64,000 bases of DNA from CAZHTS01 sp964535315. Its GTDB lineage: Bacteria; Chloroflexota; Anaerolineae; Anaerolineales; Anaerolineaceae. This document shows positions 47,313 to 56,482 of the stretch, piece after piece. The position numbers and the translations under genes were made by a program. The notes under the pieces are model-generated. The model did no database searches and was not told the DNA's origin. It was given only the letters and a program-made list of their open reading frames with translations. The first letter of the stretch is position 1, and the number at the start of each line of letters is the position of its first letter. The DNA is taken from NCBI GenBank assembly GCA_964535315.1, contig CAZHTS010000013.1:12731-76730 (forward strand), in the 5' to 3' direction.

Positions 47313-47540
47313 GGCATCTCCGTTTGAATCGGACTTTACTTTTGATAGATTCGTGTTAAACTAACCACAAGCAAGGAGGGCCGGGCGGGCAGTTTTGCCG
47401 TTTAAACGCTCGCTCTTCATTAAAACTACATCCTGCGGAATTGTACCTCATCTTGTGCGCCACGGTAAATACCCGGCCCTGAGTTTCGAGGGCCAGCCGG
47501 TCAGGCAGCGCAAAATGCCAGAGGGAAACAAGGAGAAAGA

Positions 47541-48704
47541 ATGCCTGTTGCTGAGATAATCGCCATCGGCACGGAACTACTGTTAGGCGAGATCCAAGAC
47601 ACCAACACACGCTTTATCACGCGCAAACTCCGAGACATCGGACTGGATATCTATCGTTCCACAATGATCGGGGATAACGTCGAACGGATTGCCCTCGTAT
47701 TGCAAGAGGCCATGCAACGCTCGAATATCATCGTTACCACCGGCGGGTTGGGCCCAACCGTAGACGATCCCACCCGCCAGGCAGTCGCCAGCGCCATCGG
47801 AGTAGAAACCGAATTTCGCCCCGAACTGTGGGAGCAGATCCAGAATCGCTTTCAGCGCTTCAATCGCCAGGCGACCGAAAACAACCGCCGCCAGGCCTAC
47901 GTGCCGCAGGGTGCGCTGGCAGTTGAAAACCCGGTGGGGACTGCCCCGGCCTTCATCGTCGAACGGCCGGGTTTGTCGATCATTTGCCTGCCCGGAGTGC
48001 CCCGCGAAATGGAGCACCTGCTGGAAAACACGGTCATTCCCTATCTACGCCAGCGCTTCGACCTGCAAGGGATCATCAAAGCGCGGGTGTTACACGCCGC
48101 CGGAGTAGGAGAATCGCAGGTGGACGAATGGGTCGGCGACCTGGAAACGCTTTCCAACCCCACGGTAGGTCTGGCGGCGCATGCCGGTCAGATCGACATT
48201 CGCGTCACCGCCAAAGCCGGTTCGGAAGCCGAAGCCGACGCCATGCTCGCCCCGCTGCTGGCAGAAATCCGCACTCGTCTGGGCGACCACATTTACGGCG
48301 CCGACGCCCAAACCCTCCCCGATGCACTTTACGAACGTCTGAACGGCATGGGATGGCGCATGCAGGCCAGCGAACACGGTCTGGGCGGCGAACTGGTCAA
48401 ACGTCTGTCCGGCATGCCGCCCGAACAGATGTGCGCCCACCCCCTGCCCTGCACGCTCGACGAACTGCGCCAGGAAGCCGCACAGATGCTTGCCGGCGCA
48501 GCGACCGATTTCGTCCTGGCGGCCAGCCTCTTGCCAGGCGCCGAGAAACAGACCCTGACGCTGCTGGTTGCCGGGCGCCAGTTCATGCAAGAAACCACCC
48601 GATCTTACGGCGGGCCGCCGGCCAACGGCCCCATCTGGGCCGCCAACACCGCCCTGGATTATGCCCGCCGTAACATCCCCACCCCACCGATTAAGGAGTC
48701 CTGA
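47541..48704 (+). CDS. CinA-like protein with degenerate NMN-deamidase domain
   Basis: A 387-residue protein. The N-terminal molybdopterin-binding-like domain (EIIAIGTELLLGEIQDTN, TTGGLGPTVDD, LPGVPREM) is intact and shared with ADP-ribose pyrophosphatase-type CinA. The C-terminal domain (about 265-387) follows the CinA/PncC order, but the catalytic AESCTGG is replaced by SEHGLGG (277-283), and later pocket residues also differ. Nicotinamide-mononucleotide deamidation is therefore unlikely. AAGGAG precedes the ATG. It is 3 nt before the amidohydrolase-CYTH gene. Confidence 0.88.
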   Translation: MPVAEIIAIGTELLLGEIQDTNTRFITRKLRDIGLDIYRSTMIGDNVERIALVLQEAMQRSNIIVTTGGLGPTVDDPTRQAVASAIGVETEFRPELWEQIQNRFQRFNRQATENNRRQAYVPQGALAVENPVGTAPAFIVERPGLSIICLPGVPREMEHLLENTVIPYLRQRFDLQGIIKARVLHAAGVGESQVDEWVGDLETLSNPTVGLAAHAGQIDIRVTAKAGSEAEADAMLAPLLAEIRTRLGDHIYGADAQTLPDALYERLNGMGWRMQASEHGLGGELVKRLSGMPPEQMCAHPLPCTLDELRQEAAQMLAGAATDFVLAASLLPGAEKQTLTLLVAGRQFMQETTRSYGGPPANGPIWAANTALDYARRNIPTPPIKES

Positions 48705-48707
48705 CCC

Positions 48708-50690
48708 ATGCAAACGATCGATCTGCTGTTGAAGAACGCCCTCGTGCTCACCATGGACGAGCACTTTCATCTATACGAACCCGGCGCGGTGGCCGTCAGT
48801 GGTGACAGCATTGTGGAGGCCGGCCCCGAAGACGACCTGCTCCAGAAATACGCTCCGCTGCAAACGCTCGACTGCCAGGGCAAGGTGCTCATGCCCGGCC
48901 TGATCAACGCTCACACCCACGTACCCATGACCCTCCTGCGCGGCCTGGCAGACGACCTGCGCCTTGACGTCTGGCTGATGGGCTATATGATGCCGGTGGA
49001 ACGCGAATTCGTTTCCCCCGACTTCGTCCAGTTGGGCACCAGACTGGCCTGCGCCGAGATGATCCGCAGCGGCGTGACCTGCTTTGCCGATATGTATTAC
49101 TTTGAAGAAGACATCGCCAAAGCCACCGCCGAAGCCGGGATGCGCGCCGTCTGTTCGCAGAGCGTGCTCAAATTCCCCACCCCCGACGCGCAATCTTTCG
49201 AAGAGTCGCTTGAGGCGGCGCGCGGCTTCATCCAACGCTGGAAGGGCCACGCCCTGATCGTCCCCTCGGTGGCGCCCCACGCCCCCTACACCTGTACCCC
49301 CGAAATCCTGCGCTCCTGCGCCGCACTGGCGGCAGAGTTCGACGTTCCCTTGCATACCCACCTCTCCGAAACCAGCTTTGAGGTTGACAATATGCGCAAG
49401 GAACAGGGCATGCCGGTCATCCCTTACGTCAAGAAGCAGGGGCTGTTTGAGGCCAAAGTATTGGCGGCGCATTGCGTACACATCGACGAGGGTGAGATAC
49501 GTACCCTGCAGCACCTCAATGCCGGGGTTGCGCACAACCCAACCTCCAATCTCAAGCTGGCCTCGGGTGTGGCGCCGGTCAAACGCATGCTCGAACTGGG
49601 CGTCGCCGTCGGCATTGGCACCGATGGCCCGGCCTCCAACAACGACCTGGACATGTTCGAAGAAGTGCGTCTGACCGCCCTGCTGGCTAAGGGCACCAGC
49701 GGCGACCCCACCGCCCTCCCGGCGCGCACCGCCCTGCAAATGGCCACCCGCTTGGGCGCCCAGGCGCTGCACATTGGCCACCTGACCGGCTCGATCGAGC
49801 CCGGCAAGCGCGCCGATCTCATCCTGGTCGACATTTCTCCCCTGCACAACGCCCCGCGCTTCCTGCGCGACCCACACAACGCCTACGCCCAGATCGTCTA
49901 CGCCGCCAAGGCCACCGATGTCAGCGACGTGATGATCAACGGTCGCTGGGTGATGCGCGAGCGCCAGCTGCTCACCCTGGATGAGAAGGCCCTGTTAACG
50001 GCCAGCATCGAGTATGCCCGCAAGATTGACCAGTTCCTCATTCAGCGCGAGCAATCCGTCCTCTCCAAGCTCATTGCCATCGGCGGCACGGTGGAAGAGG
50101 AAAGCTTCGAGGTGCAGGCCAAGGTACAGATCAGCGACCCCAACATCGTCCTGGCTGCCCTGCAAAAGCCCGAGATCAAGATCATCCGCACCCGCCATTA
50201 CCGCCAGTACGACACCTACTTCAACTTCGAGGATGCCGAACAGGGCCGGCTGCGCTACCGTGAAGATGACTTCATCGACGAAAAGGGCCAGGTTACCGGC
50301 GTGCGTTCCCGCCTCACCCTGCTCGGCCAGGCGCGCGAGCGCTCCTTCGACCAGCAGGTCTTGCTCTCGCGCAGCCGCTATCTGGCGCCGGCCACACAAA
50401 ACATCCGCTTTTACCGCGAATACTTTAAGCCCAAGAGCATTGAAGAGATTGAGAAAGACCGTCTGCGCTATCTGGTCAGCTATCGCGACATCGAATTCTT
50501 CATCAATGTCGATCACCTCACCAGGCCCGCCCTGGGACATTTCCTGGAGATCAAGAGCCGCACCTGGAGCCGCCAGGACGCCGAGCGCAAGGCGCAACTG
50601 GTCGCCGAACTGGTTCAATTCCTGGGCGCCGTGCCCGAGAAGACCATCTCACAGGACTATATCGAACTGTCCGGTACAGTTCAATCATAA
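48708..50690 (+). CDS. Amidohydrolase (MTA/SAH deaminase-like) fused to a CYTH domain
   Basis: A 660-residue fusion. Residues 1-440 are an amidohydrolase of the MtaD/chlorohydrolase group: metal ligands in NAHTHVP (His69, His71), HTHLSE, AAHCVHID and GTDGPASNNDLD, which favours deamination of 5'-methylthioadenosine, S-adenosylhomocysteine or a related nucleoside. Residues 455-660 form a CYTH triphosphate-tunnel domain: EVQAK at 468-472 (ExQxK for ExExK), RLRYRED, LRYLVSYR and FLEIKSRTW. CYTH proteins bind or hydrolyse triphosphates or polyphosphate, or cyclise ATP. One promoter probably serves cinA and this gene; glgA follows at 25 nt. Confidence 0.88.
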   Translation: MQTIDLLLKNALVLTMDEHFHLYEPGAVAVSGDSIVEAGPEDDLLQKYAPLQTLDCQGKVLMPGLINAHTHVPMTLLRGLADDLRLDVWLMGYMMPVEREFVSPDFVQLGTRLACAEMIRSGVTCFADMYYFEEDIAKATAEAGMRAVCSQSVLKFPTPDAQSFEESLEAARGFIQRWKGHALIVPSVAPHAPYTCTPEILRSCAALAAEFDVPLHTHLSETSFEVDNMRKEQGMPVIPYVKKQGLFEAKVLAAHCVHIDEGEIRTLQHLNAGVAHNPTSNLKLASGVAPVKRMLELGVAVGIGTDGPASNNDLDMFEEVRLTALLAKGTSGDPTALPARTALQMATRLGAQALHIGHLTGSIEPGKRADLILVDISPLHNAPRFLRDPHNAYAQIVYAAKATDVSDVMINGRWVMRERQLLTLDEKALLTASIEYARKIDQFLIQREQSVLSKLIAIGGTVEEESFEVQAKVQISDPNIVLAALQKPEIKIIRTRHYRQYDTYFNFEDAEQGRLRYREDDFIDEKGQVTGVRSRLTLLGQARERSFDQQVLLSRSRYLAPATQNIRFYREYFKPKSIEEIEKDRLRYLVSYRDIEFFINVDHLTRPALGHFLEIKSRTWSRQDAERKAQLVAELVQFLGAVPEKTISQDYIELSGTVQS

Positions 50691-50715
50691 CTTGTGCATA
50701 TAAGGACAAAAACAT

Positions 50716-52233
50716 ATGCCCAGCCTATCACACGATCCGCTACGTATCTTGTTTATCGCCGCCGAAGCGGCGCCGTTAATCAAAGTCGGTGGGTTGGGTG
50801 ATGTCGCCGGCTCACTGCCGCTGGCGCTGCGCGCCCTGCCGCCCGAAGAACTGGGCGGGCGCAGCCTGGATGTACGGCTGGTCATTCCCTTTCATCCGAT
50901 GATGCGTTCGCGCCTGAATACAGCCTCGCTGGTGGCCAGTTTTGCCGTGCCTGCCACCAGCGGGCCCATCGCCGCCAGCGTATACCAGACCAGCGTTGAC
51001 AACATGCCCGTCTATCTGATCGCCGGCGCTCCGGTCGACCAGGAAACCAGCGTGTACAACTTCGAAACCAGCAAAGACGGCGAGAAATACACCTTCGTGG
51101 CGCTGGCCGCCCTGCAGCTGGCCGAGAAACTGGGCTGGCAGCCCGACATCGTCCACGTCAACGACTGGCATACGGCCGTGGCCGCCTACGTTCTGGCCCA
51201 ACGGCGCAAGCAAGAAACCTTCTTCGCCGAGACGCGCACCGTCCTCTCGGTACACAATCTGCCCTTCATGGGCGCCGGCGCAGAAGCAGCCCTGCAAACC
51301 TTTGGCATCTCCCCCACTCAGGACGAGCGTCTGCCGGTCTGGGCGCGCCAGATGCCCCTGCCGCTCGGGCTGCAAAGCGCCGATAGCATCATCGCCGTCT
51401 CGCCCAGCTATGCGCAGGAAATCCTCACCCCCGCCTTCGGCTGCGACCTGCAAGACTTCCTCAAAACCCGCGCCGACCGCATCACCGGCATCCTCAACGG
51501 CCTGGATAGCGCCGCCTGGAACCCGGCCACCGACTCTGCCCTGGCGGCGCGCTTTGACCGCGACCATCTGGAGGCCCGCCAGCAAAACAAACGGGCGCTG
51601 CTGGACGAATTTTCCCTCGATCCCGGCGCGGTCTTCGGCCGCTCTGCCGAAGATATCCCGCTCATCATCCTGATCAGCCGCATGGATCAACAAAAGGGGG
51701 TGGACGTGGCCGTCCAGGCGTTGAGCCAGATGGCCGGTGAGCCCTGGTTTGCCATCCTGTTGGGCAACGGCGATCCCGTCCTGGAAGGGCAATGCCGCCA
51801 ACTGGAAGCCGACCTGCCCAACCGGGTGCGGGCCGCCATGCGTTTCGACGTGGCGCTCTCACGCCGCATGTACGCCGGCGGCGATTTATTGATCATGCCC
51901 TCCCGTTACGAACCCTGCGGTCTGGCACAGATGATCGCCATGCGCTACGGCTGCGTGCCGGTTGCCAGCGCCGTGGGAGGGCTGCGCGACACCATTCAAA
52001 ATGTGGTCATTCGCCCGTCCCGGACGCCGCGTCCGGTCGGCACAGGCTTTTTGTTCAAACGACCGGCCAGACAACCCCTGCAAAAAGCCTTACAGCGCGC
52101 CCTTGCGCTGTACCCGCAACGGGCCATCTGGCAGTCGATCCAGCGCCAGGGGATGCAACTGGATTTCTCCTGGCCACGTTTTGCCCTGGAGTATGCTAAG
52201 ATTTATATCAATTTAAGGGAGCAGAAATCATGA
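50716..52233 (+). CDS. glgA: Glycogen synthase GlgA
   Basis: A 505-residue GT5 enzyme that adds glucose from ADP-glucose to glycogen. FIAAEAAPLIKVGGLGDVAGSLP holds the KVGGLGDV nucleotide motif, HVNDWHTAVAAYVL the catalytic His region, ISRMDQQKGVD the C-domain entry, and SRYEPCGLAQMIAMRYGCVPV the catalytic E-X7-E-like block. It overlaps glgC by 4 nt. Confidence 0.95.
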   Translation: MPSLSHDPLRILFIAAEAAPLIKVGGLGDVAGSLPLALRALPPEELGGRSLDVRLVIPFHPMMRSRLNTASLVASFAVPATSGPIAASVYQTSVDNMPVYLIAGAPVDQETSVYNFETSKDGEKYTFVALAALQLAEKLGWQPDIVHVNDWHTAVAAYVLAQRRKQETFFAETRTVLSVHNLPFMGAGAEAALQTFGISPTQDERLPVWARQMPLPLGLQSADSIIAVSPSYAQEILTPAFGCDLQDFLKTRADRITGILNGLDSAAWNPATDSALAARFDRDHLEARQQNKRALLDEFSLDPGAVFGRSAEDIPLIILISRMDQQKGVDVAVQALSQMAGEPWFAILLGNGDPVLEGQCRQLEADLPNRVRAAMRFDVALSRRMYAGGDLLIMPSRYEPCGLAQMIAMRYGCVPVASAVGGLRDTIQNVVIRPSRTPRPVGTGFLFKRPARQPLQKALQRALALYPQRAIWQSIQRQGMQLDFSWPRFALEYAKIYINLREQKS

Positions 52234-53486
52234 AAGTCCGCGCAATCATCCTGGCAGGCGGTGAGGGCACCCGCCTTGGTGTGCTGACGGCCAAACGCAC
52301 CAAACCGGCCGTTACCTTCGGTGGCAAATACCGGATCATTGATTTTCCCCTCTCCAATTGCGTCAACTCCGAAATTTTTGACGTGATGGTCGTGGCGCAA
52401 TACCGGCCTCAATCCCTGATTGAGCACATCGGCGCCGGCGGCCCGTGGGATCTCAACCGGGATTTTACCGGCGGCGTGCGCATCTTCACCCCGTACAAGG
52501 CCCGCGGCGCCGGCTGGTTCGTGGGCACGGCCGACGCCATCCAGCAAAACTTCAGTTTCATCAAGCGCGGCAACCCCGATCTGATCCTCATTCTGTCCGG
52601 CGATCACGTCTACACCATGAACTATGAGGAAATGATCCGCTCGCACCTCGAGCGCAACGCCGAACTGACCATGGCCACCATCCCGGTGCCCATTGAAGAG
52701 GCATCCCGTTTCGGCATTGTCGGCATCGACGATCAACAACGCATCACTTCCTTCGTCGAAAAACCGGCCAATCCGCCTTCCAATCTGGCCAATATGGGCG
52801 TCTATCTATTCAACAGCAGCCTGCTCGACGAAGCCCTATGGGAAGATCATCTCAAGCAAAATTCCACCCACGATTTCGGAAAAGACATCCTGCCCTCGCT
52901 GATCAGCCAGGGCCACCGGGTGTATGCCCACCCCTACCACGGCTACTGGGTCGACGTCGGTACGGTGGCTTCTTACTGGCAGGCCCACATGGATCTGCTC
53001 GAAACACCGCCCAAACTCGATCTGACCAACCGTTCCTGGATCATCCACACCCGCACCGAAGAGCGCTCGCCGGTCAGGCTGCGCAAAGGCGCCATCGTGG
53101 AAGACAGCATGATCTCGGATGGCTGCATCATCGAGAACGGCGCCCAGGTGATCCGCAGCGTGCTCTCCCCAGGCGTCGTCGTCCGCTCCGGGGCAGTGGT
53201 CAACGAATCGATCGTGCTCACCGACGCACAAATCAACAGTGGAGCGCGTGTGACGCGTTCCGTCCTGGATAAATACGCCAATATCGAGGCCGGTGCAGTG
53301 GTCGGCGGCGTCAGTGAGGGCGAAATGCTCTTCTCCATGGTCGGAAAACACTCCACGGTACCTTCAGAGGCGATCATTCAGCCCGGCGGCGTGGTGGGCA
53401 CCGACGTCATCCCCTCAGATTATCCTCATCTGACCGTGGCCAACGGCCAGATGATACAAACCCGGAGATTACCCTATGAATTATAA
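52230..53486 (+). CDS. glgC: Glucose-1-phosphate adenylyltransferase GlgC
   Basis: Makes ADP-glucose from ATP and glucose-1-phosphate, the committed glycogen step. The 418-residue enzyme has the GGEGTRLGVLTAKRTKPAV start, the catalytic region LSGDHVYTMNY, and VEKPANPP. A left-handed beta-helix domain (SMISDGCIIENGAQV and related hexads) follows. The ATG overlaps the end of glgA and the end overlaps malQ by 11 nt, so all three are co-translated. Confidence 0.96.
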   Translation: MKVRAIILAGGEGTRLGVLTAKRTKPAVTFGGKYRIIDFPLSNCVNSEIFDVMVVAQYRPQSLIEHIGAGGPWDLNRDFTGGVRIFTPYKARGAGWFVGTADAIQQNFSFIKRGNPDLILILSGDHVYTMNYEEMIRSHLERNAELTMATIPVPIEEASRFGIVGIDDQQRITSFVEKPANPPSNLANMGVYLFNSSLLDEALWEDHLKQNSTHDFGKDILPSLISQGHRVYAHPYHGYWVDVGTVASYWQAHMDLLETPPKLDLTNRSWIIHTRTEERSPVRLRKGAIVEDSMISDGCIIENGAQVIRSVLSPGVVVRSGAVVNESIVLTDAQINSGARVTRSVLDKYANIEAGAVVGGVSEGEMLFSMVGKHSTVPSEAIIQPGGVVGTDVIPSDYPHLTVANGQMIQTRRLPYEL

Positions 53487-55005
53487 ACGTTCTGCAGGCA
53501 TCATCCTGCACCCCACCAGCCTGCCGGGCGCCGATGGCATCGGCGACCTGGGACCCGAGGCCTATCGCTGGATCGATTTTCTGGCCGAGACGGGCTGCAC
53601 GCTCTGGCAGGTGTTGCCGCTGGGCCCCACCGGTTACGGCGATTCGCCCTATCAGTGTTTCTCGGCCTTTGCCGGCAACCCGTATTTGATCAGCCCGGCC
53701 TTGCTGCTAGACGAAGGGCTGTTGACCCGCAACGACCTGTCCGACCGTCCCGATTTTCCCGCCGGCGGCATCCAATACGGCGAGGTGATCCAGTGGAAGG
53801 TCACACTGCTCGACCGGGCCTTTGCTCATTTCCAAAAAAGCGCCGGCGCCGCTTTGCGCGCCGAATTTGAAACTTTTCAACAACAGCAGGCCCACTGGCT
53901 GGTCGATTTCGCCCTGTTCATGGCAATCAAAGAGGCCAACGGCGGCGTGGCCTGGAATAACTGGCCGGTAGGGCTGCGCCAGCGCGACCCCGAGGCGCTG
54001 GCTGCCTTCCGCCAGGAGAACCCCGAAGCAATCCTGCGCCACACCCTGCGCCAGTTCCTCTTCTTCCGCCAGTGGCAGGCCGTCCACCAGTACGCCAACC
54101 AGCATGAAGTAAACATCCTCGGCGACATCCCCATCTTCGTCGCCTTCGACAGCGCCGACGCCTGGTCTCATCCCGAATTATTCTTCATCGACGCCGATGG
54201 TCAGCCCACCGTGGTCGCCGGCGTACCGCCGGATTATTTCTCCCCCACCGGTCAGTTGTGGGGCAACCCGCTCTATCGCTGGGAGGTTCACAAACAGACC
54301 GGCTATGCCTGGTGGGTCGAACGCCTGCGCGCCACGCTGCAACAGGTCGACATCATCCGCCTGGATCACTTCCGTGGTTTCGCCGGGTATTGGGAAATTC
54401 CCGCCGGCATGCCCACCGCCGAACACGGACGTTGGGTGCCCGGCCCGGGCGCCGACTTCTTCACCGCCATCCAGCAGGCGTTGGGCGACCTGCCCATCAT
54501 CGCCGAGGACCTGGGCGAGATCACCCCGGACGTCAACGAACTGCGCAAGCAGTTCAAACTGCCCGGAATGAAAATCTTCCAGTTTGCCTTCTCCACTTCG
54601 GCCGACGACCCCTTCCTGCCACACAATTATCCGGTCAACTGCGTGGCCTACAGTGGCACGCACGATAACGACACTGCCCTGGGCTGGTACCAGAACGCCA
54701 CCGAGGGCGAACGCGACCTGTGCCGCCGTTATCTGGCCCGCTCCGGCGATGACATCGCCTGGGACATGATCCGCGCCATCTGGGGATCGGTGGCCTGCAT
54801 GGCGCTGGCTCCGTTGCAGGATTTCTTACGCCTGGGCAACGAAGCGCGCATGAACTACCCCGGCCGCGCCAGCGGCAACTGGACCTGGCGCATGCCGCCC
54901 GACGCGCTCAGCGGTTATCTGCTCAACGGCGTCAAGGAATTCAATTTCCTCTACGGTCGCCAACCCGAAAGCCAGAAACCCAAGGCGCCGGCCCGCCATC
55001 TCTAG
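53476..55005 (+). CDS. malQ: 4-alpha-glucanotransferase MalQ (amylomaltase)
   Basis: A 509-residue GH77 enzyme that transfers alpha-1,4-glucan chains. RSAGIILHPTSLPG opens the protein, WQVLPLGPTGYGDSPYQ follows, the nucleophile Asp lies in IIRLDHFRGFAGYWEIPAG, the acid/base Glu in PIIAEDLGEITPDV, and YSGTHDNDT holds the third acid. Bacteria use it to remodel glycogen or maltodextrins. It closes the glgA-glgC-malQ operon and converges on the EamA transporter gene (4-nt overlap). Confidence 0.96.
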   Translation: MNYKRSAGIILHPTSLPGADGIGDLGPEAYRWIDFLAETGCTLWQVLPLGPTGYGDSPYQCFSAFAGNPYLISPALLLDEGLLTRNDLSDRPDFPAGGIQYGEVIQWKVTLLDRAFAHFQKSAGAALRAEFETFQQQQAHWLVDFALFMAIKEANGGVAWNNWPVGLRQRDPEALAAFRQENPEAILRHTLRQFLFFRQWQAVHQYANQHEVNILGDIPIFVAFDSADAWSHPELFFIDADGQPTVVAGVPPDYFSPTGQLWGNPLYRWEVHKQTGYAWWVERLRATLQQVDIIRLDHFRGFAGYWEIPAGMPTAEHGRWVPGPGADFFTAIQQALGDLPIIAEDLGEITPDVNELRKQFKLPGMKIFQFAFSTSADDPFLPHNYPVNCVAYSGTHDNDTALGWYQNATEGERDLCRRYLARSGDDIAWDMIRAIWGSVACMALAPLQDFLRLGNEARMNYPGRASGNWTWRMPPDALSGYLLNGVKEFNFLYGRQPESQKPKAPARHL

Positions 55006-55904
55006 CGTCGTTCCGCCCGTGAGGCGATAAAAATCCCCGCCAGAATCAGAATGCCCCCCACCAGTTCCAACGGTGTGGGGGCTTCTTGCAGCAGCACGTA
55101 TGCCAGGATCACCGTGCCCACCGGCTCGCCCAACATAGAGACCGAAACATAAGCGGCCGAGAGATAACGCAGCGCCCAGTTGAAAGTGGAATGCCCCAAC
55201 AACTGCGGCACCAGCGCCAGCGCCAACAGTAAGAGATAACTGCCCGGTGCGTAGCCGCCCACTGGCAAACCGGCGACCGCCACGCCCAGCCACAACGCCA
55301 GCGCCGCCGTGCCATACACCAGAAAGGTATAGCTCACCAGCGACAGCCCGGCGCGCAGACGACGCCCTACCAGCAGGTAGCCGCAAGCCGCCAGCGCCCC
55401 GGCCAACGCCAGCAGATTGCCAAATAACGCCCTGCCCCTCACGAGTTCAAGAGAGAACCCGCCCTCCTGACCGCCCACCAGCACACTGCCCAACAGCGCC
55501 ACCACCAGCCCCACCACCACCGGGCGCGGCAGCCGTTCGCCCAGAAAAAGCGGGGCAAACAGCGCCACCCATAAGGGCGTGGTCGAGACCAGCACCACCG
55601 AACTGGCTACCGAGGTGTACGCCAGCGAACTGATCCAGGCGGCAAAATGCACCGCCAGGAACAGCCCGGAAAGCGCCAGCAGCGCCAACGCCCGCGGCGC
55701 AAGTGCGCCGATTTCGCCCCGGCGGCGCCAGGCAAACGGCGCCAGGATGAGCGTCGCCAGCCCTAAGCGCCCGGCGGCAATCAGCAGCGACGGCATGTCC
55801 TGCTGGGCGAGGCGGATCATCACCGAGGCAGTGGATACGGCCAATATGGCAAACAACAGGCCCACGAGGGGCGGCACCGGCGGAGGGTTTTGAGGTTCTG
55901 GCAT
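55002..55904 (-). CDS. EamA/DMT-family transporter
   Basis: A 300-residue membrane protein with ten predicted helices and two EamA repeats (for example AAWISSLAYTSVASSVVLVSTTPLWVAL and the mirrored second half ending GEPVGTVILAYVLLQEAP). These proteins export or import amino acids and other metabolites; the substrate is not predictable. ATG 55904 or GTG 55913, neither with a ribosome site. Confidence 0.88.
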   Translation of the reverse strand: MPEPQNPPPVPPLVGLLFAILAVSTASVMIRLAQQDMPSLLIAAGRLGLATLILAPFAWRRRGEIGALAPRALALLALSGLFLAVHFAAWISSLAYTSVASSVVLVSTTPLWVALFAPLFLGERLPRPVVVGLVVALLGSVLVGGQEGGFSLELVRGRALFGNLLALAGALAACGYLLVGRRLRAGLSLVSYTFLVYGTAALALWLGVAVAGLPVGGYAPGSYLLLLALALVPQLLGHSTFNWALRYLSAAYVSVSMLGEPVGTVILAYVLLQEAPTPLELVGGILILAGIFIASRAERR

Positions 55905-55919
55905 AGGGCTCACGGCTAC

Positions 55920-55948
55920 TTGACAAACACCGGCGTACTGGCTACAAT
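55920..55948 (+). promoter_or_regulatory. Promoter of the ferredoxin gene
   Basis: Perfect TTGACA (55920-55925), 17-bp spacer, TACAAT (55943-55948). The 120-nt leader contains a TGTAATTTACA palindrome at 55963-55973 that could be an operator, no named match. Confidence 0.75.
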
Positions 55949-56074
55949 TTTGACAGACAAAGTGTAATTTACATTGCCCACTGTGTCCGGGTATAGGGTA
56001 GTTTGATTATACCAACCCACGCAAGCCCTCAAACATTTCAGTATCCACATTTCTACTTTCGACCGGAGGAAGCC

Positions 56075-56482
56075 ATGCCCCACGTAATTACCAGCCTGTG
56101 TTTGCGCGACGGCGGTTGCCACAGCGTTTGCCCGGTGGAATGCATCGTCCCTGGCAAACCCGAAGATCAATGGCCGTGGTACTATATCGACGCCGAGACC
56201 TGCATCGACTGCGGCGCCTGCGTCCCCGAATGCCCGTTTGCAGCCATCTTCCCCGAAGACGAAGTGCCCGGCGCCTATAAGGCCAAAGGCGGGGAACACC
56301 TCTCTCAGCCGGTTGGTACCCCCGGTTTCGCCGAAGTATACGACGGCAGCAATCACGACGGCGATGCAGTCCACCTGGAAGGCACCCGCACCCTGGCCGC
56401 CGGCGAAGTGGTGGATTTGACCCCGGCCATTGCCGCCAACGCCGCCTTCTTCAAGCAGGGCCCCGGTTACGACGCCAGATAG
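56075..56482 (+). CDS. Two-cluster (4Fe-4S/3Fe-4S) ferredoxin-like protein
   Basis: A 135-residue electron carrier. The first Cys set is in LCLRDGGCHSVCPVECI and the second in CIDCGACVPECPFAAIF, like long bacterial ferredoxins. The C-terminal 65 residues (HLSQPVGTPGFAEVYDGSNH onward) are an extra non-cluster tail of unknown use. AGGAAG is well placed before ATG 56075, and the gene has a strong promoter. Electron donor unknown, though the activase fusion in this window would need low-potential reductant. Confidence 0.9.
   Translation: MPHVITSLCLRDGGCHSVCPVECIVPGKPEDQWPWYYIDAETCIDCGACVPECPFAAIFPEDEVPGAYKAKGGEHLSQPVGTPGFAEVYDGSNHDGDAVHLEGTRTLAAGEVVDLTPAIAANAAFFKQGPGYDAR

Noticed and set aside
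47313..47540. Structured RNA or riboswitch in the yraN-cinA gap
   Set aside because: I found no consistent stem set or match to SRP RNA, 6S RNA or known riboswitches, only a GGAG-rich stretch.
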